Below, piece by piece: positions 8,996 to 18,092 of a stretch of DNA of 64,000 nucleotides (position 1 is the first letter of the stretch; each line of letters opens with the position of its first letter). The translations under genes were made by a program, and so were the position numbers. A model generated the notes under the pieces. That model worked only from the letters and a program-made list of their open reading frames with translations, did not search any database and was not told the DNA's origin. The stretch comes from Proteobacteria bacterium SG_bin6 (GTDB lineage Bacteria; Pseudomonadota; Alphaproteobacteria; Sphingomonadales; Sphingomonadaceae), in NCBI GenBank assembly GCA_002083435.1, contig LWDJ01000007.1:1-64000 (forward strand). Reading direction: 5' to 3'.

Positions 8996-9397
8996 ATGTC
9001 CACCCCCGCACCCCATGCCTACCGGATCGAGATCGACCCCCACGACATTGATTTCATGGGGCATGTGAACAATGCCAGCTATCTGAAATGGGTGCAGGAA
9101 GCGGTGCTGTCCCACTGGCGCCAGCTCGCGCCGACCGAGGCCATCGCGCAGCATTTGTGGGTCGCGCTGAAGCACGAGATCACCTATCGCAAGCCCGCTT
9201 TCCTGCAGGACGATGTCGTCGCGACCGTGCTGCTGGAAAAGGTCCACGGCGCGCGTGCCTTCTACCAGACGATCATCAAGCGCGGCGAGGAAGTGCTCGC
9301 CGAAGTCCGGTCGAGCTGGTGCTGTGTCGACGCGGCGACGCTCCGCCCCGCGCGGCTCGCCGAAAGCGTGATCGAGCGCTTCTTCGGGCGAAGCTAA
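8996..9397 (+). CDS. hotdog-fold acyl-CoA thioesterase
   Basis: 133-residue protein of the 4-hydroxybenzoyl-CoA thioesterase/YbgC group. The active-site helix start is seen as DFMGHVNNASYLKW, with the catalytic Asp just before the MGHVNN turn. The family hydrolyses acyl-CoA thioesters in the cytoplasm; the chain specificity here is unknown. It is separated from the kinase gene by 23 nt and is convergent with the ClpP-like gene across a strong hairpin. Confidence 0.85.
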   Translation: MSTPAPHAYRIEIDPHDIDFMGHVNNASYLKWVQEAVLSHWRQLAPTEAIAQHLWVALKHEITYRKPAFLQDDVVATVLLEKVHGARAFYQTIIKRGEEVLAEVRSSWCCVDAATLRPARLAESVIERFFGRS

Positions 9398-9412
9398 CCG
9401 CGCTGAACGACA

Positions 9413-9437
9413 CCCGCCGCCCCTCGGGGCCGGCGGG
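9413..9437. terminator. GC hairpin between convergent genes
   Basis: A stem with arms CCCGCCG and CGGCGGG, extended by CCCC/GGGG around a 2-nt loop (one bulged base), sits between the thioesterase stop and the convergent ClpP-like gene. There is no U-run, so it may act as a bidirectional barrier or 3'-end stabiliser rather than a classical intrinsic terminator. Confidence 0.4.
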
Positions 9438-9454
9438 CGCGTTGACCGGACCGC

Positions 9455-10072
9455 TTAGAACTTGATCTCGGAAATGCTGCTGATCACGGTGCCGAGGATA
9501 CCATATTCCTTGGCCTCGTCGGTGGTCATCCAATAGTCGCGCTCGATATCCTCGCGCACGCGCTCGACCGGCTGGCCGGTCTTCTCAGAGATCACCCGAG
9601 CCAGACGCTCGCGCATCTTGACGATTTCCTTCGCCTGGATCGCGATATCGGTCGCGCGACCGCCGGCGCCGCCCGAGGGCTGGTGGATCAGGAAGCGGGT
9701 GTTGGGCAGGCAGAAACGCCGTTCCTTGGCGGCGCCGAGAAAGATGTGCGTTCCCGCGCTCGCCACCCAGCCGGTGCCGATCACCGCGACGGGGCTGGCG
9801 ATGAACTCGATCAGATCGTGGATCGTGTCCCCCGACTCGACATGGCCCCCGGGCGAGTTCACGAAGATCTTGATCGGATCATGGCTGATATGATCGAGGT
9901 ACAGCAATTGCGCCGACACGCGCTGGGCGAGGCGCTGGTCGATGCCGCCGAAGATCAGCACCGTGCGCGCTTCCAGAAACTTGGCCATCAGCACGCCATT
10001 GCCGCCTTCGGCGCGCTCCTCCTGCTCGTCTTCGTCGTCGAGGCGGAAGGGCGGGAAAGCGCGATCGAACAT
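9455..10072 (-). CDS. second ClpP-type serine protease subunit
   Basis: 205-residue ClpP paralogue, divergent from the canonical clpP 133 bp away. The Ser105 (GWVASAG), His130 (FLIHQPSGG) and Asp179 (ERDYW) triad has the same 25 and 49 residue spacing as the neighbouring ClpP, so it should be catalytically competent. It differs by an acidic N-terminal extension (DDEDEQEER) in place of the processed propeptide and by GTGWVASAGTHIFLG around the nucleophile. The start at 10072 has AAGGAA 7 nt upstream; the frame runs open further back only across clpP. It may form mixed rings or a separate peptidase (inference). Confidence 0.9.
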   Translation of the reverse strand: MFDRAFPPFRLDDEDEQEERAEGGNGVLMAKFLEARTVLIFGGIDQRLAQRVSAQLLYLDHISHDPIKIFVNSPGGHVESGDTIHDLIEFIASPVAVIGTGWVASAGTHIFLGAAKERRFCLPNTRFLIHQPSGGAGGRATDIAIQAKEIVKMRERLARVISEKTGQPVERVREDIERDYWMTTDEAKEYGILGTVISSISEIKF

Positions 10073-10125
10073 GGAGTTTCCTTCTTGGCGGTTTTCGTCG
10101 CCTGAGGTAGCCCCGCCCCATCGCC

Positions 10126-10156
10126 CGCGCAAGGGAGCCTCCCGGGGGCTTGCGCG
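10126..10156. promoter_or_regulatory. inverted repeat between divergent clpP genes
   Basis: CGCGCAAG and CTTGCGCG form perfect 8-bp arms around a 15-bp spacer, midway in the 133-bp divergent region between the two clpP genes. It could be a shared operator or a transcript hairpin. No clear heat-shock (sigma-32) promoter was found beside it. Confidence 0.35.
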
Positions 10157-10204
10157 CCCGCCGCGAGCACCAGATATAGGCTTGGCTGACAACAAGGACA
10201 TCAC

Positions 10205-10831
10205 ATGCATCCGCTTCACGACTCGCTGGTTCCCATCGTTATCGAACAATCGAACCGCGGCGAGCGCAGCTTCGACATCTATTCGCGGCTGCTGCGCGAA
10301 CGGATCGTGTTCGTGACCGGGGTGGTCGAGGATCACATGGCCTCGCTGATCACCGCGCAGCTGCTGTTCCTGGAAAGCGAGAACCCCAAGCGCGACATCT
10401 TCATGTACATCAACTCGCCCGGTGGGGTGGTGACCGCCGGCATGGCGATCCACGACACGATGCAGTATATCCGCCCGCGCGTGGGCACCGTGTGCATCGG
10501 CCAGGCGGCCTCGATGGGCAGCTTCCTGCTGGCGAGTGGTGAGCCGGGGATGCGCGTCGCGCTCACCAACTCGCGGATCATGATGCACCAGCCCTCGGGC
10601 GGGGCGCAGGGCCAGGCGAGCGATATCGAGATCCAGGCCAAGGAAATTCTGCGCATCCGGCATCGGATGAACGAACTTTACGCAAAATATACCGGGCAGC
10701 CGCTTGATGTCATTGAAACCGCGATGGAGCGCGACAAGTTTCTGGCGGCGGACGAAGCCAAGGCGTTTGGGTTGATCGACGAGGTGTTCGACAAGCGGCC
10801 GGTGCCGGCGGACGAGGCAGCGGCCGCCTGA
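10205..10831 (+). CDS. clpP: ATP-dependent Clp protease proteolytic subunit
   Basis: Canonical ClpP of 208 residues with catalytic Ser103 ([11 protein letters not shown]), His128 (MMHQPSGG) and Asp177 (MERDKF). It forms the tetradecameric degradation chamber used by ClpX and ClpA. It is followed by clpX after 103 nt, the usual arrangement. Confidence 0.97.
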   Translation: MHPLHDSLVPIVIEQSNRGERSFDIYSRLLRERIVFVTGVVEDHMASLITAQLLFLESENPKRDIFMYINSPGGVVTAGMAIHDTMQYIRPRVGTVCIGQAASMGSFLLASGEPGMRVALTNSRIMMHQPSGGAQGQASDIEIQAKEILRIRHRMNELYAKYTGQPLDVIETAMERDKFLAADEAKAFGLIDEVFDKRPVPADEAAAA

Positions 10832-10862
10832 AGGGGCTGGCGCATAAACCGGATTTTGGTGA

Positions 10863-10892
10863 TTGTCCGATTGAAGCGGGGCAGGCTATGCT
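10863..10892 (+). promoter_or_regulatory. possible sigma-70 promoter for clpX
   Basis: TTGTCC and TATGCT hexamers are separated by 18 bp, giving a start near 10899, about 36 nt before clpX. This would let clpX be transcribed apart from clpP. Two loose hexamers alone are weak evidence. Confidence 0.35.
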
Positions 10893-10934
10893 AGCTGCCT
10901 CTTGGCCGCGCCGTTGGCGCGAAGGATGTTGTGA

Positions 10935-12200
<1,266 letters not shown>

Positions 12201-12212
12201 GGCTGGCGCCGC

Positions 12213-12800
12213 ATGACCTTCCGCCTCGCGACTCGCCCCGATCGCACCGCGGTTTCGGCGATGCTCGCGCGGGCATTCGCGAACGATCCGGCGATGGCGT
12301 GGCTCTATCCCAACCCTGCGGTACGCGCGCGCAAGCTGCCGGCGTTGTTCGGCCTGCTGTTCGATAGCGATGATGCGCACGGGCTGCGGCTGATGGGCGG
12401 CGGCTGCGAGGCTGCGACGCTATGGCGCGCGCCGGGCCACGCCCAGACTCCGTTCGGAGAGTTCCTGCGTTCCGCTCCTCGGCTGCTGGGCGCTTTCGGC
12501 CTTGCGCTCCCGCGCGCGCTGGCGCTCGCCGGCGCGATCGACGCGCATATGCCGCGCGAACCCTTCTGGTATCTCCACATCGCCGGCTGTGACCCGGCGC
12601 ATCAGGGCAAGGGGCTTGGCCGCGGGGCAGTGCGCGCCGGGCTCGACCGGATCGAGGCGAGTGGTGTGCCAGCTTATCTGGAGACGGCGACCGAGGCCAA
12701 TCTCGGCTTTTATCGCGCGCTCGGCTTCCGCATCACCCAGGACTGGCGGGTGGGCAAGGACGGCCCGCGCTTCTGGTCCATGCGTCGCGACCCGGCCTGA
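12213..12800 (+). CDS. GNAT-family N-acetyltransferase
   Basis: 195-residue acetyl-CoA-dependent transferase. The GNAT acetyl-CoA loop is seen as HQGKGLGRGAVRAGLDR, followed by LETATEANLGFYRALGF, the usual C-terminal helix. It starts 12 nt after clpX. The substrate is not predictable from sequence. Confidence 0.85.
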   Translation: MTFRLATRPDRTAVSAMLARAFANDPAMAWLYPNPAVRARKLPALFGLLFDSDDAHGLRLMGGGCEAATLWRAPGHAQTPFGEFLRSAPRLLGAFGLALPRALALAGAIDAHMPREPFWYLHIAGCDPAHQGKGLGRGAVRAGLDRIEASGVPAYLETATEANLGFYRALGFRITQDWRVGKDGPRFWSMRRDPA

Positions 12801-12861
12801 TCCTACGGAACCGGCGTCGCACCGATCACGTTCAGCCTCCACCCAAAAACAGGAGGATGGG

Positions 12862-13101
12862 ATGGCTGAGAAGTATGACGCGCCCCAAACCACGGTGATC
12901 GAACGGCGCGGCGGGGGCGCGGGGCTGTTGATCGGGATCGCGGTGCTGCTGCTGGTGGCGGTGGTAGCCTATTTCCTGATCGTTCAGAACCGCAACGACA
13001 CGCTGCGCACCGATGCCGTCACCAGCGCCGCCAAGGACGTAGGCGACACCGCCAAGAAGGCGGGCGACGCAGTCGAGCGCTCGGTCGATCCGAACAAATA
13101 A
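12862..13101 (+). CDS. small single-pass membrane protein, 79 aa
   Basis: A Gly-rich stretch precedes one strong transmembrane helix (about residues 22-41), followed by a charged amphipathic tail with repeated AAKDVGDTAKKAGDAVE character. The start has an excellent AGGAGG 5 nt upstream. The tail pattern resembles stress-related helical-repeat proteins, but no family is recognised. It is convergent with mtgA, 3 nt away. Confidence 0.75.
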   Translation: MAEKYDAPQTTVIERRGGGAGLLIGIAVLLLVAVVAYFLIVQNRNDTLRTDAVTSAAKDVGDTAKKAGDAVERSVDPNK

Positions 13102-13104
13102 ATC

Positions 13105-13818
13105 CTAGCGCAGGCAGGCATCCAGCGCGGCCCGGCGGACCAAGCCGGCGTTGGCGCGGATGGCGTTGCCGTGGCGGCGGGTGAAGCCGGTCGGCGCGAT
13201 CGCCGGCCGCTTCTTGGGGAGCGGCAGCACCGCCGCGATCCGCGCCGCCTCTATTGGGGTCAGCCGCGTGGCGTCATGCCCGAAATAACGCTGCGCGCCG
13301 GCATTCACGCCATAGGTGCCGATGCCGGTTTCCGCCACGTTCAGATAGACTTCCATGATCCGGCGCTTGCCCCATAGATTTTCGATGAGCAGCGTGAACC
13401 ATGCCTCGAACGCCTTGCGGACATAGCCGCCCCCTTGGATCAGGAAAGCGTTCTTCGCTGTCTGCTGGCTGATCGTCGAGCCGCCGCGGATGCGCCCGCC
13501 TTTCTGGTTGCGGCGATAGGCGGCCTCGATCGCCTTGGTATCGAAGCCGTTGTGAAGGCAGAAGCGTGCGTCCTCGCCCGCGATCACCGCGCGCGCCATG
13601 TTCGGGTCGATCTTGGCGAGCGGCAGCCATTGCTGGGTGATGCTGTGGCCGCTCAGCAGATCGCCGATCATGGTGAAGGTGATCGGCGGATTGACGAACC
13701 GGTACAGCCCCACCCACAGTATCGACAATAGCACGAAGCCAAGCACGGTCTTGAGGAGCAGGCTGAAGGCGCGGGCGAGCATGTCGGCCGGTTGCCACGG
13801 GGCGGGGGCGCGGATCAA
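13105..13818 (-). CDS. mtgA: monofunctional biosynthetic peptidoglycan transglycosylase
   Basis: GT51 glycosyltransferase that polymerises lipid II into glycan strands in the periplasm; 237 residues. One N-terminal membrane helix lies at about residues 18-40. The catalytic Glu82 is in AGEDARFCLHNGFD, and the second conserved block RGGSTISQQTAKN and the YLNVAETG motif are both present. The first conserved motif has Cys-Leu where homologues usually have Pro-Glu. Its start is only 16 bp from the divergent acetyltransferase start, so each promoter must lie in the other gene. Confidence 0.93.
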   Translation of the reverse strand: MIRAPAPWQPADMLARAFSLLLKTVLGFVLLSILWVGLYRFVNPPITFTMIGDLLSGHSITQQWLPLAKIDPNMARAVIAGEDARFCLHNGFDTKAIEAAYRRNQKGGRIRGGSTISQQTAKNAFLIQGGGYVRKAFEAWFTLLIENLWGKRRIMEVYLNVAETGIGTYGVNAGAQRYFGHDATRLTPIEAARIAAVLPLPKKRPAIAPTGFTRRHGNAIRANAGLVRRAALDACLR

Positions 13819-13833
13819 GCGGAAGGGTGGGGC

Positions 13834-14328
13834 GTGTTCGACATTCGCGAGGACGATCTTTCAAGCGAACAAACCCGGGCGTTGCTGGCGCTGCACCTGA
13901 GCGGGATGCGTGATGGATCACCGCCGGGCCATAGCTTCGCGCTCGATCTGTCCGGTCTGAAGCAGCCGGGGGTAGCGGTTTGGAGCGCCTGGCGCGGCGA
14001 TCGGATCGCGGGCATCGGCGCGCTCAAGTTGCTGGGTGACGGCGGGGCCGAGGTGAAATCGATGCGGACTCACCCCGATTTCCTGCGGCAGGGGGTAGGC
14101 GCGGCGTTGCTCGATCACATCATCGGCGTGGCCTGTTCGCTTGGGGTGCGGCGGTTGAGCCTGGAGACGGGCAATGGCCCCGCCTTCGAGGCGGCGCTCG
14201 CGCTCTACCGCCGGCGCGGATTCACCAGCGGCCCGGCCTTCGCCGATTATGTCGCGACCGACTTCAACCAGTTCTTGCATTTGTCTCTGGTCGAACGGCA
14301 AACAACCGCCTCACATCACGGTCATTAA
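13834..14328 (+). CDS. GNAT-family N-acetyltransferase
   Basis: 164-residue acetyltransferase. The acetyl-CoA-binding segment is THPDFLRQGVGAALLDHII, followed by LSLETGNGPAFEAALALYRR. I chose GTG 13834, which is preceded by GGAAGG 7 nt upstream; upstream in-frame codons would run into the divergent mtgA start. The 3' end overlaps the convergent SRAP gene by 18 nt. The substrate is unknown. Confidence 0.85.
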   Translation: MFDIREDDLSSEQTRALLALHLSGMRDGSPPGHSFALDLSGLKQPGVAVWSAWRGDRIAGIGALKLLGDGGAEVKSMRTHPDFLRQGVGAALLDHIIGVACSLGVRRLSLETGNGPAFEAALALYRRRGFTSGPAFADYVATDFNQFLHLSLVERQTTASHHGH

Positions 14329-14880
14329 CTGGGAGGGAAAGGGATGGGCCAACGCCCGACCACCCTCATCTTCGGCCGCAAGCCAGCGTTCATAGTCGTC
14401 CGGCTGAAGGATAACCGGCATCGCCTTAGGGTGGACTGTGGCAACCAGCGGATTGGGCTCGCAGGTTAGAAATGCGAAAGCCGCGCCACCCGGCGTTGGG
14501 CGCCAAATCCCGGCAAAAGCGAAGATCGGCTGGCTCGGCACGCTGAACCAACGTTTGATCTTGGCGCCTTTTTCGCCCTCCCACTCGCAGAACTGGGTAA
14601 CCGGCACTAGGCACCGGCGGGCGGGATCGGCGAGCACCGATCGCCAAAAGGGACTGGCCAGATTGCGCACATTGGTCACCGGTGCGCGGGCAGAGGCGGG
14701 CGGTGGGAAGCCCCAGCGCATCTGCTCCACCCGCCGCGCGCCGGATTGCTGCACGATTACCGGCGCGAGGCTCTTCGGGTAGAAGTCGCGGTCGCCATCG
14801 AACGTGAAGCTGGGCGTGACGGCGCCGAACAGCTTGGCTATTTCGCTGCCGGTGCGGCGGGCCGTATAGAGATTGCACAT
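14311..14880 (-). CDS. SOS response-associated peptidase family protein (YedK/HMCES)
   Basis: SRAP-domain protein of 189 residues that caps abasic sites in single-stranded DNA through a thiazolidine link formed by Cys2. The start at 14880 is fixed because the N-terminus must be Met-Cys (MCNLYTARR). Other family landmarks are the NVRNLASPFW segment, the active-site Glu in CEWEGE and the His in VHPKAMPVIL. No LexA box was identified upstream. Confidence 0.92.
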   Translation of the reverse strand: MCNLYTARRTGSEIAKLFGAVTPSFTFDGDRDFYPKSLAPVIVQQSGARRVEQMRWGFPPPASARAPVTNVRNLASPFWRSVLADPARRCLVPVTQFCEWEGEKGAKIKRWFSVPSQPIFAFAGIWRPTPGGAAFAFLTCEPNPLVATVHPKAMPVILQPDDYERWLAAEDEGGRALAHPFPSQLMTVM

Positions 14881-14980
14881 GCCACCAGCATAGCGCACCC
14901 GCGAAACGAAACGACAGGGGCTATCGGGCGCGAATGGAGCGGCGCTTTCCGCCGGCCCCATACGCGTCGTCAGCGCTGGC

Positions 14981-15883
14981 TCAGATCGTGAGCAGCCGCT
15001 TCTCCCCCGCGACCCGCAGCATCGCCTTTTGCAGCTTCTCGAACGCGCGGACCTCGATCTGGCGGACGCGCTCGCGCGACACGCCATAGACCTGGCTCAG
15101 CTCTTCCAGGGTCTTCGGGTCGTCGGTGAGCCGGCGCTCGGTGAGGATGTGGCGCTCGCGATCGTTGAGCGCGCTCATCGCCGAGACGAGCATGTCGTGG
15201 CGCACATCGGCTTCCTGCGCTTCGGCGACGCGCTCGTCCTGAAGCGGGCTGTCGTCGGCGAGCCAATCCTGCCACTGGCCCTCGCCATCCTCGCGCATCG
15301 GCACGTTCAGGCTGGTGTCGCCGCCCAGGGCCATGCGCCGGTTCATGCTGGTGACTTCGGCCTCGGTGACGCCAAGGTCGGTCGCGATCTTGGCCAAATC
15401 CTCGGGGCGCAGATCGCCATCCTCGAACGCGTCAAGCTTGGCCTTCATCCGGCGCAGGTTGAAGAACAGCTTCTTCTGCGCCGCCGTGGTGCCCATCTTC
15501 ACCAGGCTCCACGAGCGCAGGATGAACTCCTGGATCGAGGCGCGGATCCACCACATGGCATAGGTCGCAAGGCGGAAGCCGCGATCGGCCTCAAACTTCT
15601 TCACGCCCTGCATCAGGCCGATATTGCCTTCGGAAATCAGCTCCGAAATCGGCAGCCCATAGCCGCGATAGCCCATCGCGATCTTGGCGACGAGGCGCAG
15701 GTGGCTGGTGACCAGCTTGGCCGCGGCCTCCGTGTCGCCATGCTCCTCGAAGCGCTTGGCGAGCATATATTCCTCTTCGGCCGAGAGGATCGGGAATTTC
15801 TTGATCTCGGCGAGATAGCGGTTGAGGCTCGCCTCACCACCGAGCGCGGGGATCGTCGCGGGGACGTTGCTGCCGCTAGCCAT
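14981..15883 (-). CDS. rpoH: RNA polymerase sigma-32 factor
   Basis: Heat-shock sigma factor of 300 residues. It carries the RpoH box QKKLFFNLR that separates sigma-32 from sigma-70, region 2 ([29 protein letters not shown]) and region 4.2 ([19 protein letters not shown]). It would direct expression of chaperones and proteases such as the Clp genes nearby. The transcript is monocistronic by spacing. Confidence 0.96.
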   Translation of the reverse strand: MASGSNVPATIPALGGEASLNRYLAEIKKFPILSAEEEYMLAKRFEEHGDTEAAAKLVTSHLRLVAKIAMGYRGYGLPISELISEGNIGLMQGVKKFEADRGFRLATYAMWWIRASIQEFILRSWSLVKMGTTAAQKKLFFNLRRMKAKLDAFEDGDLRPEDLAKIATDLGVTEAEVTSMNRRMALGGDTSLNVPMREDGEGQWQDWLADDSPLQDERVAEAQEADVRHDMLVSAMSALNDRERHILTERRLTDDPKTLEELSQVYGVSRERVRQIEVRAFEKLQKAMLRVAGEKRLLTI

Positions 15884-15961
15884 GACCGAAACTCCTTTCC
15901 CTTTGACCCGAGCGGATAACGAAAATCCGACCGCGCTGAGGCACGGCCGCCGCTCCTACTT

Positions 15962-16906
15962 CTAGACACGAAGAATATTGAACAGTTCCTGCATGTCTGC
16001 AGGGAGTTCGCTATCGAACGCTAAAGCGCTACTGTTAATGGGGTGAATGAACCCCAGGTGAGCGGCGTGCAGGGCTTGCCGACGGAAGTTGAGCGTTTCC
16101 AGAGGCCCACGCAGCGAATGAGTAGTTCTACCGTAAACCGGATCACCGAGCAAGCTGTGTCCGAGCGACGCCATATGCACCCGCACCTGGTGCGTCCGCC
16201 CCGTCTCTAGCCGACATTCGACCAGCGCGGCATGGCGCAGCGGCGACAGGGTTCGGTAGTGCGTCACCGCGCGCTTGCCGCCGGGCACGATCGCGATCTT
16301 CTTGCGATTGGCGGGGCTGCGCGCAAGCGGCGCATCAACGGTGCCGGCGGGGGGCGCGGGTCGCCCCTGGACGATCGCCTTGTAGCGCCGATCGATCGAA
16401 TGCGCGGCGAATTGTCGCGCCAGCCCCTCATGCGCGCGATCGTGCTTGGCGGCGACCATCAGCCCCGACGTGTCCTTGTCGATGCGGTGGACGATCCCCG
16501 GCCGCGCGACGCCGCCAATGCCCGAGAGGCTGCCGCCGCAATGATGCAGCAAGGCGTTGACCAAGGTGCCGTCGAGATTGCCCGCCGCCGGGTGGACGAC
16601 GAGCCCGGCCGGCTTGTCGACCACGATCAGATGCTCGTCCTCATAGGCGATCATCAGAGGGATGGCCTGCGCCTCGTTATGCGCGGGCGCGGGGCGGGGC
16701 AGGGCGATGGCGAACGCCTGGCCAGCCTCGGTCTTGCGCGCCGGATCACGGTGGAGCACCCCGGCGGCGTCGGACACCTGACCCGATGAGATCAGCGCCT
16801 TCATTCGCTCGCGGGAGACTTGGGGCACGGCATCGGCGAGGGCACGATCGAGCCGCAGCCCGGAAGCCGCGACCTGCACTTGCACAACCTCAACCCCCCG
16901 GTCCAT
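15962..16906 (-). CDS. rluD: RluD-family ribosomal large-subunit pseudouridine synthase
   Basis: Isomerises uridines in 23S rRNA (in RluD, the helix 69 positions). The N-terminal S4-like domain (RLDRALADAVPQVSRERM) is followed by the catalytic domain with Asp in HRIDKDTSGLMV and the GRTHQVRVHMASLGHSLLGD block. It has 314 residues from ATG 16906; the frame is open further upstream but would overlap the divergent JAMM gene. RluC or RluD specificity is not certain from sequence alone. Confidence 0.88.
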   Translation of the reverse strand: MDRGVEVVQVQVAASGLRLDRALADAVPQVSRERMKALISSGQVSDAAGVLHRDPARKTEAGQAFAIALPRPAPAHNEAQAIPLMIAYEDEHLIVVDKPAGLVVHPAAGNLDGTLVNALLHHCGGSLSGIGGVARPGIVHRIDKDTSGLMVAAKHDRAHEGLARQFAAHSIDRRYKAIVQGRPAPPAGTVDAPLARSPANRKKIAIVPGGKRAVTHYRTLSPLRHAALVECRLETGRTHQVRVHMASLGHSLLGDPVYGRTTHSLRGPLETLNFRRQALHAAHLGFIHPINSSALAFDSELPADMQELFNILRV

Positions 16907-16919
16907 TGTGCAATGCGAT

Positions 16920-17360
16920 ATGGTCGCGCGCGTTTCCATTTCAAGCGTCCTGCTCGACGCGTTGCGGGCGGCGTCGGCGGCGAGCCCGGCGGCCGAGGTT
17001 TGCGGCCTTTTATATGGCCGACCCGACACGATCGTGGCCGCCGAGGCGTGCCCCAATGTGGCGCCTACGCCGGACCGCGCGTTCGAGCTCGATCCCGCCG
17101 CGCTGATCGCCGCGCATCGCCGCGCGCGGGAAGGCGGACTGGCGATCATTGGCCATTATCACTCGCACCCCAGCGGCCGCGCCGAGCCGAGCGCGACCGA
17201 TGCCGATGCGGCAGTGCCCGATGGCGCGCTGTGGCTTATCCTGACGGCTGGCGAGGCGAGGCTTTGGCGCGCCACCCCCGACGGATCGTGGCACGGGCGC
17301 TTCGATCCGGTGCCGCTGGCGATCGACGCGCCTTGCGATGCGCCACCGCCTTCGCCATGA
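16920..17360 (+). CDS. JAMM/MPN+ (M67) metallopeptidase
   Basis: 146-residue isopeptidase-like protein with a complete JAMM zinc site: Glu26 (AEVCGLLYG), His81 and His83 (HYHSHPSG), Ser91 and Asp94 (SATD). Bacterial members remove ubiquitin-like tails, for example ThiS/MoaD-like sulfur carriers, or act in cysteine synthesis, but no such partner is adjacent here. ATG 16920 is preferred over 16908. It is divergent from the pseudouridine synthase by 13 bp. Confidence 0.85.
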   Translation: MVARVSISSVLLDALRAASAASPAAEVCGLLYGRPDTIVAAEACPNVAPTPDRAFELDPAALIAAHRRAREGGLAIIGHYHSHPSGRAEPSATDADAAVPDGALWLILTAGEARLWRATPDGSWHGRFDPVPLAIDAPCDAPPPSP

Positions 17361-17394
17361 GGGGCTTTGTCTAGAAATTGGGGCTCCAGTTACC

Positions 17395-18036
17395 ATGCCA
17401 GTCAGCGCGGTCGAGTTCGCCAGCCTGCTTTGTTCGCGGCTGTGCCATGATTTGTTGAGTCCCGTCGGCGCGCTCAACAACGGGCTGGAGCTGCTGGCGG
17501 ACGAGAACGACCCCGAAATGCGCCAGCGCTGCCTCGATCTGCTCAGCGAGAGCGCACGGGCGAGCGCGAACAAGCTTAAATTCTTCCGCCTGGCGTTCGG
17601 CGCCGCCGGCGGTTTTGGCGAGACGATCGACGCGCGGGAGGCACGTGCGGCGATCGAGGGGCTGTTCGGAGATAATCACCGCGTAAAGATCGGCTGGCTG
17701 GTCGAGGCGGGGGTGTTGCCGAAGCCGGCGATCAAGGTGATGCTCAACCTGGCGCTGATCGCCGGTGACGCGCTGGTGCGCGGCGGCCAACTCGACATCG
17801 GCGCCGAGCTGCAGGGCGAAACGATCGAGATCGTCGTGCGCGGCGATGGACCCCGCATCGTGCTCGACCCCGAATTGCGCAACGCGCTGACGGACGCCGA
17901 TGAAAGCCTAATCACCCCGCGCGCCGCCGCTGCCTTCCTGGTGCGATCGCTCGTCGCCGAGAATGGCGGGCAATTGCAGGTTTCGCCACCCGATGCGCCG
18001 GTGCTGCTGTTCGGGGTTGCTTTCAACGTGCGGTAA
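17395..18036 (+). CDS. chpT: histidine phosphotransferase ChpT
   Basis: Degenerate DHp/HATPase dimeric phosphotransferase of 213 residues. The phospho-accepting His18 is in CSRLCHDLLSPVGALNNG, the family signature. In Caulobacter, ChpT passes phosphate from CckA to CtrA and CpdR, controlling the cell cycle and motility. It lies 56 nt upstream of cheA and co-directional with the chemotaxis genes, which links motility output to the CtrA circuit (inference). No ATP-binding motifs are expected or seen in the C-terminal domain. Confidence 0.92.
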   Translation: MPVSAVEFASLLCSRLCHDLLSPVGALNNGLELLADENDPEMRQRCLDLLSESARASANKLKFFRLAFGAAGGFGETIDAREARAAIEGLFGDNHRVKIGWLVEAGVLPKPAIKVMLNLALIAGDALVRGGQLDIGAELQGETIEIVVRGDGPRIVLDPELRNALTDADESLITPRAAAAFLVRSLVAENGGQLQVSPPDAPVLLFGVAFNVR

Positions 18037-18092
18037 ACTGCTCCTTAACCGCTGATCGGCCATGAAACGAGCGCGTTAACGCGCGGGGGCTC

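Noticed and set aside
10091..10125. Sigma-32 promoter before clpP (CCCCAT present)
   Set aside because: No CTTGAA-type -35 at an acceptable distance; CTTGGCG is about 25 bp away.
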